From Solirubrobacter deserti (GTDB lineage: Bacteria; Actinomycetota; Thermoleophilia; Solirubrobacterales; Solirubrobacteraceae), in contig NZ_QPKJ02000002.1 in the NCBI RefSeq assembly GCF_003344625.1, positions 620,001-684,000 of the forward strand: a stretch of 64,000 nt of DNA, given 5' to 3'. Below are positions 16,413 through 25,220 of the stretch, piece by piece. Every line of letters begins with the position of its first letter. The first letter of the stretch is position 1. Position numbers and translations under genes: made by a program. The notes under the pieces are model-generated. The model worked only from the letters and a program-made list of their open reading frames with translations. It ran no database searches and was not told where the DNA came from.

Positions 16413-18742
16413 GTCGCGACTCGCCGCAGGCCGATCGCGAGCACCGACAACGCCGCCGCCGCCTGCAGGGCGAGCACGATCGCCGCGAACGTGACCAGCG
16501 ACTCGATCCCGAGCCCGCCGAGCAGCGCGACCTCGGCGATCGCGACCGCGCCCAGCACCGGCAGGAACGCCACCCGCCCCAGCGCCAGCATGTACTGCAC
16601 CGCGAGATAGCCGACCGCGAGCAGCGACATCGCGCAGCCGAGCACGAACAGCGCGTCCGCGGCCACCACGGTCTCCGGCCCGAACGCGAGCCGCAACACG
16701 GTCTCCGGCGCCAGCGCGTACACCGCGAGCATCGGCACCGCGACCACGCTCACCACCCCCAGCGCCCGCGCCAGCACGGGCCGCGGGTCCTGCCCGAGCC
16801 GCGCCGCGCGCGTCGCTTCGGGCAACAGGTACAAGCCGATGCCGATCGCGATCCACACGACCGCCTTGGCCGCGACTGCGGCCGCCGCGTAGGCGCCGGC
16901 CTCGTCGCCGCCGATCTGCCGCTTGACCATGATCACGTCCACGTTCTGCAGCACGGCGATCAAGAACAGGCCGACGACCGCCGGCCACGCCCCGCCGACC
17001 AGGTCCCAGAGGCGCTGCGCGGCGTGCCCGCCGTGCGCGGCGCCGAAGCGCCCGCGCCCGATCCACCACAGCCCCAGCGCCATGGCCAGCAGCGACAGCG
17101 GTGTCCCCAGGTAGGCACCGGTCACGCCCAGCCCGGCGCCGACCAGCACGACACCGAACAGCAGCCGGCCCGTCGCCTCGAACACCAGCGACCACGCCAC
17201 CGGCTTGTACGCGTGCACGCCCTGCAGCGCGCCGCGCTCGACCGACAGCAGGATCCACAGCACCGCGGTGGGCGCCGTGGCGGCTGCGGCCCACGCCTCT
17301 TCCACGGCGATCAGGTCGGAGATCGGCTCGCGCAACAGCACGGCGAGCGCGGTCACCACGGCGCCGCCGATCAGCAGGCGCCTTCGCCAGACGGCCAGGG
17401 TCTCGGCCACGCTTAGCCGTCCGAGCGCGACTTCGCGTGCGACGGCCACCTGCAGCGCCGAGCCCGGCACGGCCAGGATCACGAACGCCGACACCAGCGC
17501 CGCCAGCGACCCGTAGTCCTCGGCGCCCAGCAGCCGCGCGAACAGCACGGTGAAGATCACGGCCAGCGCGTTGTTGGCCATCGTGGCGGCGGCCATGCCG
17601 ACGGCCTTCAGCGTCTCCGAGCGGGAGACGACCGTCCGCAGCTTCACGGGCTCGCGCGCGCGAGCCTCCTCCAGCACGTCCAGCGTCTCGCGCGCCGTGC
17701 GCTCCCACGTGAACCCCGACGCGCGCTCCCGCGCCGCCGCCCCCAGCCGCTCGCGCAGCCCCGGCTCGTTCACCAGCCGCTGCACCGCGGCGACCAAGCC
17801 AGAGCCGTCTTCGGCCAGCAGGCCGGTCTGGCCGTCCACGATCGACTCCGGGAGCCCGCCGACGCGCAGCGCCGCGCTGGGCGTCCCGCACGTCGCCGCC
17901 TCCATCACGGTCAGGCACCAGCCCTCCGCGGAGGACGCGGTCAGGTTCACCCAGGCCTGCGCGTACAGCGCGGCCTTGGTCTCCTCGCTCACGTGCCCGT
18001 GCAGGATCACCCGCTCGCCCAGCCCGCGGCGCGCGATCTCGGCCTCGAGCTCCGTCCGGTGATCGCCCTCGCCCGCCACGTCGAGCACCGAGCCCGGAAT
18101 CGCCTCGACCACGTCCAGCAGCAACTCGATCCGCTTGTACTTCTTCAGCCGGCCGAGATACAGCAGGCGCGGCGTCGACGAGCGCTCGGGCAGCGGGCCC
18201 TCGAACCCGACCACGCCGAGGTAGCCGACCCGCACGTCGTCCTCCGGCACGCCGAGCTCGACGAGGTCGGCCTTCGCGGACTCGGAGATCGTCAGGAACG
18301 GTGACCCGCCGTAGAGCAGCTTCAGCGGCAGCGTCTCCAGCACCACTGCGGCGACCGCACCCACGCGGCCGAGCTCGGTCACGTAGTGGTCGCGGTGGAC
18401 GTGGTGCACCAGGGTGACGCGCGGCTTGCCGCCTAGCCACAGCGGCGTCCAGAACACGATCCCGTTCACGACCTCCAGCACGACGTCCGCTTCGCGCGCG
18501 AGCCCGCGCCGCACGGCCCACGCCGCGCGCGGGAATACGGTCGTGCGTGAGCCCATGTGGTGCAGCTCCAGGCCCGGCGCGGGGCGGGAGACCGGCTCCG
18601 CGCCCTCGTAGGTGCCCGCGACGACCGTCACCCGATGGCCCCACTGGAGCCAGTGGATGACCTGACCGAAGAGGTTCGCGCCGGTGCCGCCGCCCTGCGG
18701 GTGCGTCCAGTCGCGGTCGGTCAGCAGCAGGATGTGGGCCAT
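16409..18742 (-). CDS. Fusion protein: GT4 glycosyltransferase (N-term) plus oligosaccharide flippase (C-term)
   Basis: The product has 777 aa in a single uninterrupted frame. Residues 1 to about 370 are a complete GT-B glycosyltransferase: GGGTGANLFGQVIHWLQWGH near the N-terminus, YLGRLKKYKRI before the donor domain, and SAEGWCLTVMEAATCGTPS as the E-x7-E region. Residues of about 385-777 form a MOP-superfamily flippase with about 12 helices (GMAAATMANNALAVIFTVLF onward). Fusing donor transfer to export of the product suggests direct hand-over of a lipid-linked glycan to its flippase. I see no sequencing break, since both halves share one frame and normal codon use. Confidence 0.85.
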   Translation of the reverse strand: MAHILLLTDRDWTHPQGGGTGANLFGQVIHWLQWGHRVTVVAGTYEGAEPVSRPAPGLELHHMGSRTTVFPRAAWAVRRGLAREADVVLEVVNGIVFWTPLWLGGKPRVTLVHHVHRDHYVTELGRVGAVAAVVLETLPLKLLYGGSPFLTISESAKADLVELGVPEDDVRVGYLGVVGFEGPLPERSSTPRLLYLGRLKKYKRIELLLDVVEAIPGSVLDVAGEGDHRTELEAEIARRGLGERVILHGHVSEETKAALYAQAWVNLTASSAEGWCLTVMEAATCGTPSAALRVGGLPESIVDGQTGLLAEDGSGLVAAVQRLVNEPGLRERLGAAARERASGFTWERTARETLDVLEEARAREPVKLRTVVSRSETLKAVGMAAATMANNALAVIFTVLFARLLGAEDYGSLAALVSAFVILAVPGSALQVAVAREVALGRLSVAETLAVWRRRLLIGGAVVTALAVLLREPISDLIAVEEAWAAAATAPTAVLWILLSVERGALQGVHAYKPVAWSLVFEATGRLLFGVVLVGAGLGVTGAYLGTPLSLLAMALGLWWIGRGRFGAAHGGHAAQRLWDLVGGAWPAVVGLFLIAVLQNVDVIMVKRQIGGDEAGAYAAAAVAAKAVVWIAIGIGLYLLPEATRAARLGQDPRPVLARALGVVSVVAVPMLAVYALAPETVLRLAFGPETVVAADALFVLGCAMSLLAVGYLAVQYMLALGRVAFLPVLGAVAIAEVALLGGLGIESLVTFAAIVLALQAAAALSVLAIGLRRVAT

Positions 18743-18752
18743 CGAGCCGATG

Positions 18753-18779
18753 ACCGTAGCCGATGCACCAGACTACACT
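18753..18779. promoter_or_regulatory. Divergent candidate promoters
   Basis: On the plus strand, TACACT (18774-18779) lies 9 nt before the ATG at 18789, and TGACC around 18751-18755 is a weak -35 candidate. On the minus strand, TACGGT (18758-18753) lies 10 nt before the ATG at 18742. Both would give (near-)leaderless transcripts of the divergent genes. Confidence 0.4.
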
Positions 18780-18788
18780 GGCCCGCCC

Positions 18789-19145
18789 ATGTCGCCCCGG
18801 CACGCCCTGATCATCGCCGCCACGGCCATCGTCCTCGCGCCCCCGAGCGCGTACGCCCAGGGCGCGGGCGACGACCAGTACAACGACCCCTTCGGCGACG
18901 AGCAGGAGCAGGAGGCGACGCCCACCGCGACGCCCGCCGCTCCCGCCGCCACCGCGACGCCCGCGCCGCCGTCCACGGCGCAGGCGACCGCCACCCCCAG
19001 CGTCCCGCAGGCCACCGCGACGCCCGTCCCGGCGGGTCCGACCCTGCCGCGCACGGGCATCGACGCCTGGCCGCTCGCACTCGGGGGTGCGCTCCTGCTC
19101 GGCTCCGGCCTCGCCCTGCGGACGCGCCTGCGTGACCAAGACTGA
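18789..19145 (+). CDS. Small secreted LPXTG-like cell-wall-anchored protein
   Basis: The product has 118 aa. Residues 1-23 are a signal peptide ending in AYA-QG. Residues of about 40-85 are a Thr/Pro/Ala-rich stalk with repeated ATPxATP units. The C-terminus has LPRTG, then a hydrophobic helix (WPLALGGALLLGSGLAL) and a basic tail (RTRLRDQD), the full sortase sorting signal. No folded domain is visible between them, so it is a short wall-linked stalk of unknown role. No sortase gene is in the window. The gene overlaps tsaE by 14 bp. Confidence 0.75.
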   Translation: MSPRHALIIAATAIVLAPPSAYAQGAGDDQYNDPFGDEQEQEATPTATPAAPAATATPAPPSTAQATATPSVPQATATPVPAGPTLPRTGIDAWPLALGGALLLGSGLALRTRLRDQD

Positions 19146-19557
19146 GCTGACGGCCGGACCCGAGGCCACCGAGCGCGCCGGCGCGGAATTGGCCCGCACG
19201 CTCGCGCCCGGCGACGTGGTCCTTGTGTCAGGGGACCTCGGAGCGGGGAAGACGACGTTCGTGCGGGGGGCATTGCGAAGCTTGGGCGTAGAGGGGCCGA
19301 TCACGTCGCCGACGTTCGTCGTCGGGCACATGCACGAAGGCGCGAGCGGGCCGCTTTCGCATCTGGATCTCTATAGGCTCGCGGGAATGTCGGGTGAGGA
19401 TCCCGGACTGCTCGACCCGTTTTTCGCGGACGACGCGATCGTGTTCGTCGAGTGGCCGGAACAGGCCACCGACGCGTTTCCGGCCGAGCGCGTCAAGCAC
19501 CGTGTGCGGTTGTCGCACACGGGCGGTGACGGGCGCCGGATCGAGGTCGACCCTTGA
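19132..19557 (+). CDS. tsaE: tRNA t6A biosynthesis ATPase TsaE
   Basis: The product has 141 aa, the normal TsaE length. The Walker A motif GDLGAGKTT is at residues 34-42, followed by SPTFVVGHMH and the HLDLYRL motif typical of TsaE, then FVEWPEQ. TsaE is the ATPase that resets the TsaB-TsaD-TsaE complex which transfers threonylcarbamoyl to A37 of ANN-decoding tRNAs. The GTG start at 19132 overlaps the LPXTG gene by 14 bp; its own stop overlaps tsaB by 4 bp. Confidence 0.95.
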   Translation: MTKTELTAGPEATERAGAELARTLAPGDVVLVSGDLGAGKTTFVRGALRSLGVEGPITSPTFVVGHMHEGASGPLSHLDLYRLAGMSGEDPGLLDPFFADDAIVFVEWPEQATDAFPAERVKHRVRLSHTGGDGRRIEVDP

Positions 19558-20285
19558 CGGGCGCGATCGTCGGGATCGACACCGCGACCCGCGCGACCGC
19601 TGTCGCCGTACTCGTCCCCGGCGGGCGCGAGGTCGAGCGCCGCGACGATCCCGCGCCGCACGAGAGCCCGCGCCACGCCCAGGTCCTGCAGCCGCTGCTC
19701 GAGCAGGCGCTCGAGCAGGCGGCGGTGACCTGGGACGACGTCGCGACGATCTGCGTGGGCGTGGGGCCGGGCGGGTTCACGGGCCTGCGGCTCGGGATCT
19801 CGACGGCGCGCGCGCTGGCCCAGGGGCATGATCTGCCCGTCGTGGGCGTCTCCACGCTGGAGGCGCTCGGGCGCGGCGTCGAGCTCGCGACGCCCAAGGA
19901 GCTCGACCTGCCGGGCGCGCCCGAGATCGCCGGCCCGGTCCTGGCGGTGCTGGACGCACGCCGCGGTGAGGTCTTCGCCGCGATCTACCGCCACCACCGC
20001 GTGACGATGGAGCCGTCCGTGTTCACCCCCGCCGACCTCGCGGAGCGCGTCGCGGCGCGGCGCGAGTGGGGGCGCAGCCCGATGCTGGGCGTCGGTGACG
20101 GGGCGGTACGCTTCAGGTCGGAGCTCGAACGGTCCGGAGTGGCGGTGCCGTCCGACAGCTCCCGCGCCCACCGCGTGAGCGCCCTGATGGTGGCTCGGCT
20201 CGGACGGGCGAGGGAGCCCGTCGATCGCGACGCCCTGCTCCCGGACTACCTCCGCGAGCCGGACGCCGTCCCGCCCAAGCCTTGA
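19554..20285 (+). CDS. tsaB: tRNA t6A biosynthesis scaffold protein TsaB
   Basis: The product has 243 aa and a TTG start in a TTGA overlap with tsaE. The N-terminal IVGIDTATRATAVAV and VGVGPGGFTGLRLGIST are the ASKHA-fold signature shared with TsaD. TsaB is the non-catalytic paralogue that dimerises with TsaD in t6A synthesis. It is followed by rimI with another 4-bp overlap, the common actinobacterial order. Confidence 0.95.
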   Translation: MTGAIVGIDTATRATAVAVLVPGGREVERRDDPAPHESPRHAQVLQPLLEQALEQAAVTWDDVATICVGVGPGGFTGLRLGISTARALAQGHDLPVVGVSTLEALGRGVELATPKELDLPGAPEIAGPVLAVLDARRGEVFAAIYRHHRVTMEPSVFTPADLAERVAARREWGRSPMLGVGDGAVRFRSELERSGVAVPSDSSRAHRVSALMVARLGRAREPVDRDALLPDYLREPDAVPPKP

Positions 20286-20785
20286 CCGCCCCGCCAGCCG
20301 CTGCCATCGAAGTCCGCCGCCTCACGTACGCCGACCTGCCGCAGGTCGTCGCGATCGAGCGTCGGGCGTTCACGTCGCCCTGGTCGCTGGCGATGTTCGT
20401 GCTGGAGCTGTCCAAGCCGACCGGCATCTGCCTGGCGGCGGAGATCCCCGCGGGCGGCGAGCCGGAGCTCGGCGGCTACCTGATCTGCTCACGCTACGAC
20501 ACGGTCTGGCACGTGATGAACGTCGCCGTGGACCCGACCCAGCGCCGGCGCGGGATCGCGACCGCGATGCTCTCGTCGCTGCTCGCGCGCGTGGAGCACG
20601 ACGCGCAGCTGACGCTGGAGGTGCGCAGGTCCAACGCGGGCGCGATCCAGCTCTACGAGCGCTTCGGCTTTAGGTCCGCCGGGGTGCGCAGGCGCTATTA
20701 CGCGGACAATGGTGAGGACGCACTTGTGATGTGGCGCACGCCCGCGACCCTGCGCGGAACCCTCGACGACGTGCCCGGCACATGA
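20282..20785 (+). CDS. rimI: Ribosomal-protein-S18-alanine-type N-acetyltransferase RimI (GNAT)
   Basis: The product has 167 aa with a TTG start in a TTGA overlap. The GNAT acetyl-CoA loop is QRRRGIATAM (V-x-x-x-x-Q/R-x-x-G-x-A form), preceded by the strand WHVMNVAVDP. The C-terminal RSNAGAIQLYERFGFRSAG is the classic RimI ending. Its location between tsaB and tsaD is the usual one for RimI, which acetylates N-termini of ribosomal protein S18 and other proteins. Confidence 0.93.
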   Translation: MTAPPAAAIEVRRLTYADLPQVVAIERRAFTSPWSLAMFVLELSKPTGICLAAEIPAGGEPELGGYLICSRYDTVWHVMNVAVDPTQRRRGIATAMLSSLLARVEHDAQLTLEVRRSNAGAIQLYERFGFRSAGVRRRYYADNGEDALVMWRTPATLRGTLDDVPGT

Positions 20786-21753
20786 TCCTGGCGATCGAGA
20801 CCTCCTGCGACGACACCTGCGCGGCGGTCGTCACCCGTACCGGTGAGATCCGGTCCAACGTCGTGAGCTCCCAGGGCGTGCACTCGCGCTTCGGCGGCGT
20901 GGTGCCCGAGTGGGCGTCGCGGCACCACCTGGAGCTGGTCAACCCGGTGGTCGACCAGGCGATGGAAGGCGTCGACTGGGAGGAGATCGAGCTCGTCGCG
21001 GTCACCCAGGGGCCCGGCCTGGTGGGCGCGCTGCTGGTCGGCGTGGCCACGGCGAAGGGCCTGGCGGCGGCGCGGCGGCTGCCGCTCGCGGCCGTCAACC
21101 ACCTGCAGGGCCACGTGGCCGCGAACTTCCTCGGCGGGTTCGAGCCGCCGTTCGTGTGCCTGGTGGCTTCGGGCGGGCACACGTTCCTCGCGCGGGTGGA
21201 GGACCACGTCGGCTACGAGACGCTGGGCCAGACGCTCGACGACGCCGCCGGCGAGGCGTTCGACAAGGGCGCCCGCCTGCTGGGGTTGGGCTATCCGGGC
21301 GGGCCGGCGCTGTCGAAGCTGGCCGCTTCCGGGGATTCGACCGCGTTCAAGTTCCCGATCGCGGCCAAGGTCGCCGGCCTGGACTTCTCCTTCGCGGGCC
21401 TGAAGACCGCGCTGCTGTACAAGGTGCGTGACCTCGGCGAGGCGGAGACCGAGCGCCTGAAGGCCGACCTCGCCGCCTCCTACGAGCACGCGATCGTCGA
21501 GGCGCTGATGCTGCGCGTCGAGCGCGCGCTGGAAGCGGAGCACGAGCCGCGCCTGGCGATCGGCGGCGGCGTCGCCGCGAACCGCCTGCTGCGCGAGCGC
21601 GCCCAGTCGCTGGGCGTCCCGGTCCACGTGCCCCCGCACGCCCTCTGCACGGACAACGCCGCGATGATCGCGTCCGCGGCCCGCCACGTCGAACCGACCC
21701 CGTACCCGCACTACCTCGCGCTCGACGCGTACGCGACGAAGCGCGCCGCCTGA
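20782..21753 (+). CDS. tsaD: tRNA N6-adenosine threonylcarbamoyltransferase TsaD
   Basis: The product has 323 aa. The ATG at 20782 overlaps the rimI stop (ATGA). The N-terminus ILAIETSCDDTCAAV and SRFGGVVPEWASRHHLE match TsaD. The metal-binding pair is in VNHLQGHVAANF (His-x3-His), and KGARLLGLGYPGGPALS and AIGGGVAANRLLRE are the nucleotide and carbamoyl-adenylate binding blocks. It catalyses the transfer step of t6A formation. With tsaE and tsaB in the same run, all but the L-threonylcarbamoyl-AMP synthase (TsaC/Sua5) of the pathway is present here. Confidence 0.96.
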   Translation: MILAIETSCDDTCAAVVTRTGEIRSNVVSSQGVHSRFGGVVPEWASRHHLELVNPVVDQAMEGVDWEEIELVAVTQGPGLVGALLVGVATAKGLAAARRLPLAAVNHLQGHVAANFLGGFEPPFVCLVASGGHTFLARVEDHVGYETLGQTLDDAAGEAFDKGARLLGLGYPGGPALSKLAASGDSTAFKFPIAAKVAGLDFSFAGLKTALLYKVRDLGEAETERLKADLAASYEHAIVEALMLRVERALEAEHEPRLAIGGGVAANRLLRERAQSLGVPVHVPPHALCTDNAAMIASAARHVEPTPYPHYLALDAYATKRAA

Positions 21754-21754
21754 C

Positions 21755-24283
21755 GTGGCGGAGCCACGCGAGGGGGACGCGGCCGCGCGCGGCGACGACG
21801 CCGCGCCCGCCGGGGCCACCGGCGAACCGTCGCCGCCCGGCCCCGCGGGCGCGCCGCCGCCGCCCGCCGCCGGCGGCTCCCCGCCCGTCCCCGCCGATGC
21901 CGCCGCGGGCTCGGAGCCGCCGCCCGCCCCCGGCGACTCGCCGGCCACCCCGGCCAGGGACGGGTCGCTGGGCCTCGTGGCGCGCCTGAAGGCGGCGCCG
22001 CGCGGCCTGCTCGTCGCCGGCGGCGCGGTCGGTGTCGGCGCGATCGTCTTGCTCGTCGCGGTGATCTCCGGCGGAGCCGGGCCGTTGCCGGACGTCGCGC
22101 CCGCGCCCGCCGCGACGCTCGCCGATCCGGTGCCCTACGACGGGCGCTCGCCGATCCAGGCACGCGGGTCCGAGCAGCGCGTGCTCGTGCAGTTCCGGCG
22201 CGCCGCGCTCGGGAATCTCGAGAACGCGCGCGGGCTCGGGGCGGACGCGCAGCGCGAGCACATCGACTCGCTCAAGCGTGAGGCGACCTCGACGCGGTCC
22301 TCGCTGGAGGCCCAGGGCGTCGTGCTGCGGGACGTGGTCGCGTTCTATCGCGTCTGGAACGGGTTCGCGGCCACCGTGCGCACGCGCGACCTGCCGAAGC
22401 TCAACTCGAACAACCTGCGCGTCCGCACGGTCCGGCGCGCCTATCCGGCCTCGTCCGAGCCCGTCCCGGTCAACGAGAAGCCCACCCTCCAACCGGCCGG
22501 GCTGACCGCCACACCGCCGATCGCCGTGCTCGACACCGGCATCGACGCCGCCGCGCTCAACGGGCACGCCGACCCTGGCTACGACGCCGTCGACCGCGAC
22601 CGCAAGCCGGATCCCGGCAAGGACCCGTCCGGTACGAACCGCCGCGAGACGAGCGGGACCGCGCTCGCCGCCATCCTCGCGCAGGCCTCCGAGCGCGTGA
22701 TGCCGATCCGGGTCGCCTCGCTGCGCGCGTCCGGCGGCGCCGCCCAGGCCGAGGCCACGACGGACCAGATCATCGCGGGCCTCGAGCACGCCGTCGACCC
22801 CAACGGCGACCAGGACACGTCCGATCACGTGCCGGTCGCGCTGGTCGGCGTCAATGCGCCGTACGCGGGCTTCTCCAACACGCCCGAGGCGCAGGCCATC
22901 GAGGGCGCGGCCGGCCTGGGCACGCTCACCATCGCGCCCGCCGGCAACGAAGGAGCGGCCGCGCCCGGCTCGGGCACCGTCGGCTCGCCGGCGTCCGCCC
23001 CCGACGCGCTCGCGGTCGGCGCGCTCGCCGGCCCGGAGCCCGCGCCGCGCACCAAGCTGGACGCCGGCGGAGCGACCGTCGACGCCGCCGTCCTCGCGGG
23101 CACGCCGCCGAAGCGGGGCGAGACCGCGGGCCCGGTGGATAACACGGAAGCCGCCGCGCTCAGCGACCTCGCCATCCGCCTGCGCGGCAAGGTCGTGATC
23201 GTCCGCGCCGGCGAGAACCCGTCCGCCCAGGCCGCCGCGGTCGCCGGCACCGGCGCGGCGGCCGTCCTGCTCGCCCAGCCGATCGACGACCCCCTGCCCT
23301 CACTCCCCGCCGGCCGCGCGGCCGCGCCCGTGATCGGCGTGACGGGGGAGGCGGCGGAGGACCTGCTCGAGCTCGACCCCGGCACCACCGTCTCGTTCGG
23401 CGCACCCACGCGCGGCCCGAAGGGCGAGGCGCAGACCCGCAACGCCTCCACGTTCACCGCTCAGGGCCCGTCCGCGGGCGGGCTCCCGAAGCCCGACCTC
23501 GCCGCCGACGGCAGCGCGCTGACGATCTCCGGCGTCACCGGGGGGACCGCCGTCGCCGCGGCGCACGTGGCGATCGAGGCGGCCCGGCTCGCCCGCGCCC
23601 GCCCGGAGCTCTCGCCCCAGCAGCTGCGCGCGACCCTGATCGCCGCCGCCCAGCCGAACGACCTCCCACCCGACCGCGCCGGAGCGGGCATCGCGGCTCA
23701 GCCCACCTCCGGCATCACGGCCGACCCGCCGACCGCCCGCTCCGGCCCGCTGGACCCCGTCACGATCGACCTCACCGCCAGCGCCGGCACCCAGGTCACG
23801 CTCAGGGCCACGGGCAACGCGGAGGTCACCCCGCCGACGGCGACGCTCATCCCCGGCACGCCGACGACCGTGCAGGTGCGCCTGCCCAGGCCCGGGACCA
23901 CGACCGGCCGGCTGGAGGCGGTGAACGGCAACCGCGTGGTCGCGAGCGTCCCGTGGCTCGTCCGGCCGGACACGGTGGAGCCGATCGCCGTCGGGGAGCT
24001 GAGGATCGACCGCGGCGGCCGCCGCGTGCGCTTCACCCTCGGCGCGTTCGAACGCGGCCGGCAGACACGGATCCAGGTCGCCGAGCGGCTGATCCTCGAC
24101 CTGATCGACGAAGACGGCAAAGTCAGACGCACGCTCACGTTCCCGCAGGGCGCGCGCGAGCTGATGCCCGCCGAGTACGCCTACACGCTGCCCGCCGGCA
24201 CGCGCGACTCGCTCACGTTCCGCGTCCGCGCGTGGGCGCCCAACCAGGCCGAGGACGAACCGACCGTCCGCACCGCCAAGTGA
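21755..24283 (+). CDS. Membrane-anchored subtilisin-fold protein lacking catalytic His and Ser (predicted pseudoprotease)
   Basis: The product has 842 aa. It starts with a Pro/Ala/Gly-rich cytosolic tail (about 75 residues), then one membrane helix (about 85-108); the rest is extracytoplasmic. The S8 fold is recognisable: AVLDTGID with Asp260, APAGNEGAA with the oxyanion Asn, and a PA-type insert (about 455-540). The His motif, normally HGTxxA, reads TSGTALAAI, with Ser300 in the His position. The Ser motif, normally GTSMAxPHVA, reads GGTAVAAAHVA, with Ala599 in the Ser position. Two of the three catalytic residues are therefore replaced, so proteolysis is unlikely and a binding or scaffolding role is inferred. 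The GTG start is 1 bp after tsaD. Confidence 0.8.
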   Translation: MAEPREGDAAARGDDAAPAGATGEPSPPGPAGAPPPPAAGGSPPVPADAAAGSEPPPAPGDSPATPARDGSLGLVARLKAAPRGLLVAGGAVGVGAIVLLVAVISGGAGPLPDVAPAPAATLADPVPYDGRSPIQARGSEQRVLVQFRRAALGNLENARGLGADAQREHIDSLKREATSTRSSLEAQGVVLRDVVAFYRVWNGFAATVRTRDLPKLNSNNLRVRTVRRAYPASSEPVPVNEKPTLQPAGLTATPPIAVLDTGIDAAALNGHADPGYDAVDRDRKPDPGKDPSGTNRRETSGTALAAILAQASERVMPIRVASLRASGGAAQAEATTDQIIAGLEHAVDPNGDQDTSDHVPVALVGVNAPYAGFSNTPEAQAIEGAAGLGTLTIAPAGNEGAAAPGSGTVGSPASAPDALAVGALAGPEPAPRTKLDAGGATVDAAVLAGTPPKRGETAGPVDNTEAAALSDLAIRLRGKVVIVRAGENPSAQAAAVAGTGAAAVLLAQPIDDPLPSLPAGRAAAPVIGVTGEAAEDLLELDPGTTVSFGAPTRGPKGEAQTRNASTFTAQGPSAGGLPKPDLAADGSALTISGVTGGTAVAAAHVAIEAARLARARPELSPQQLRATLIAAAQPNDLPPDRAGAGIAAQPTSGITADPPTARSGPLDPVTIDLTASAGTQVTLRATGNAEVTPPTATLIPGTPTTVQVRLPRPGTTTGRLEAVNGNRVVASVPWLVRPDTVEPIAVGELRIDRGGRRVRFTLGAFERGRQTRIQVAERLILDLIDEDGKVRRTLTFPQGARELMPAEYAYTLPAGTRDSLTFRVRAWAPNQAEDEPTVRTAK

Positions 24284-24528
24284 GCACCGTGACGCTCTAC
24301 GGCCGCCCCGGCTGCCACCTGTGCGAGGAGGCCCTGGAGGCGCTCCAGCGCGTCCGCTCCCGGACCCCGTTCACGCTCGAGCAGGTGAACATCGAGACCG
24401 ACGACACGCTGCACAAGCGCTATTTGGAGCGCATCCCCGTGATCTACGTGGATGGTGAGCATTTGTTCGACTACGAGGTCGACGAGCATGCCCTACAGCA
24501 GCGACTTGTCTATCGTGGGGGCAGATGA
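24280..24528 (+). CDS. Glutaredoxin-like protein (DUF836 type)
   Basis: The product has 82 aa with a GTG start in a GTGA overlap. The thioredoxin-fold start VTLYGRPGCHLCEEALEAL contains the CHLC redox pair, and RIPVIYVDGEHLF provides the cis-Pro loop. In many actinobacteria a glutaredoxin of this type directly precedes rex, as here (ATGA overlap), which supports a shared thiol/NADH redox role. Its partner is unknown. Confidence 0.88.
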   Translation: MSTVTLYGRPGCHLCEEALEALQRVRSRTPFTLEQVNIETDDTLHKRYLERIPVIYVDGEHLFDYEVDEHALQQRLVYRGGR

Positions 24529-25214
24529 GTTTCGGCGACGTCGCCACGAAGGCCGGCGGCGGCGGCTCACCGGAAGATGGCGGGCTCGGTCCTTTAGGGG
24601 ACCGCCTGTCGCTCGGTGTGGCCGCCCGCCTCTCCCGCTATCTACAGGTCCTCACCCAAGCCCGGAAGATGGGTAAGGAGACGATTTCCTCCCAGGAGCT
24701 GTCGGAGTACACGCACGTGAACTCCACGCAGATCCGGCGCGACCTCTCCGGTTTCGGCAAGTTCGGCAAGCGGGGGGTCGGCTACAACGTCGACAGCCTC
24801 GTCAGCCAGATCCGCAAGATCCTGCGCACGAGCGGCCAGCACAACATCGCGCTGTTCGGCGCGGGCCACCTCGGCAAGGCGATCGCGTCCAGCGACATCT
24901 TCGCCGATCACGGCTTCCGCGTCGTGGCGGTGTTCGACCAGGACCCGGCCAAGATCGGCGAGCAGGTCGGCCCGGCGACCGTCCGCCACGTCGACGACCT
25001 GAAGTCGGTCGTGGAGGAGGAGGACATCGTCGTCGGCGTCCTCGCCGTCCCGACCGCGGCGGCCCAGGAGCTCGCGGACAAGCTCGTGGACGCGGGCGTG
25101 AAGATCATCTTCAACTACTCCGAGGCCCTGCTGCAGGTGCCGCCGGAGGTGACGGTCCATACTTCAAGCCCGGCCGTCGACCTGCTGTACGCGCTGTACT
25201 TCTACCTGACCTGA
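24525..25214 (+). CDS. rex: Redox-sensing transcriptional repressor Rex
   Basis: The product has 229 aa. The N-terminal winged helix is visible (RLSRYLQVL, then ISSQELSEYTHVNSTQIRRD and FGKRGVGYNV). The Rossmann NAD(H)-binding motif is ALFGAGHLGKAI, followed by VFDQDP. Rex dimers bind operators when NADH is low and release them when NADH/NAD+ rises, controlling respiration and fermentation genes. It is coupled to the glutaredoxin gene. I found no perfect canonical Rex operator in this window. About 25 extra N-terminal residues are low-complexity. Confidence 0.95.
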   Translation: MSFGDVATKAGGGGSPEDGGLGPLGDRLSLGVAARLSRYLQVLTQARKMGKETISSQELSEYTHVNSTQIRRDLSGFGKFGKRGVGYNVDSLVSQIRKILRTSGQHNIALFGAGHLGKAIASSDIFADHGFRVVAVFDQDPAKIGEQVGPATVRHVDDLKSVVEEEDIVVGVLAVPTAAAQELADKLVDAGVKIIFNYSEALLQVPPEVTVHTSSPAVDLLYALYFYLT

Positions 25215-25220
25215 GCCCAG

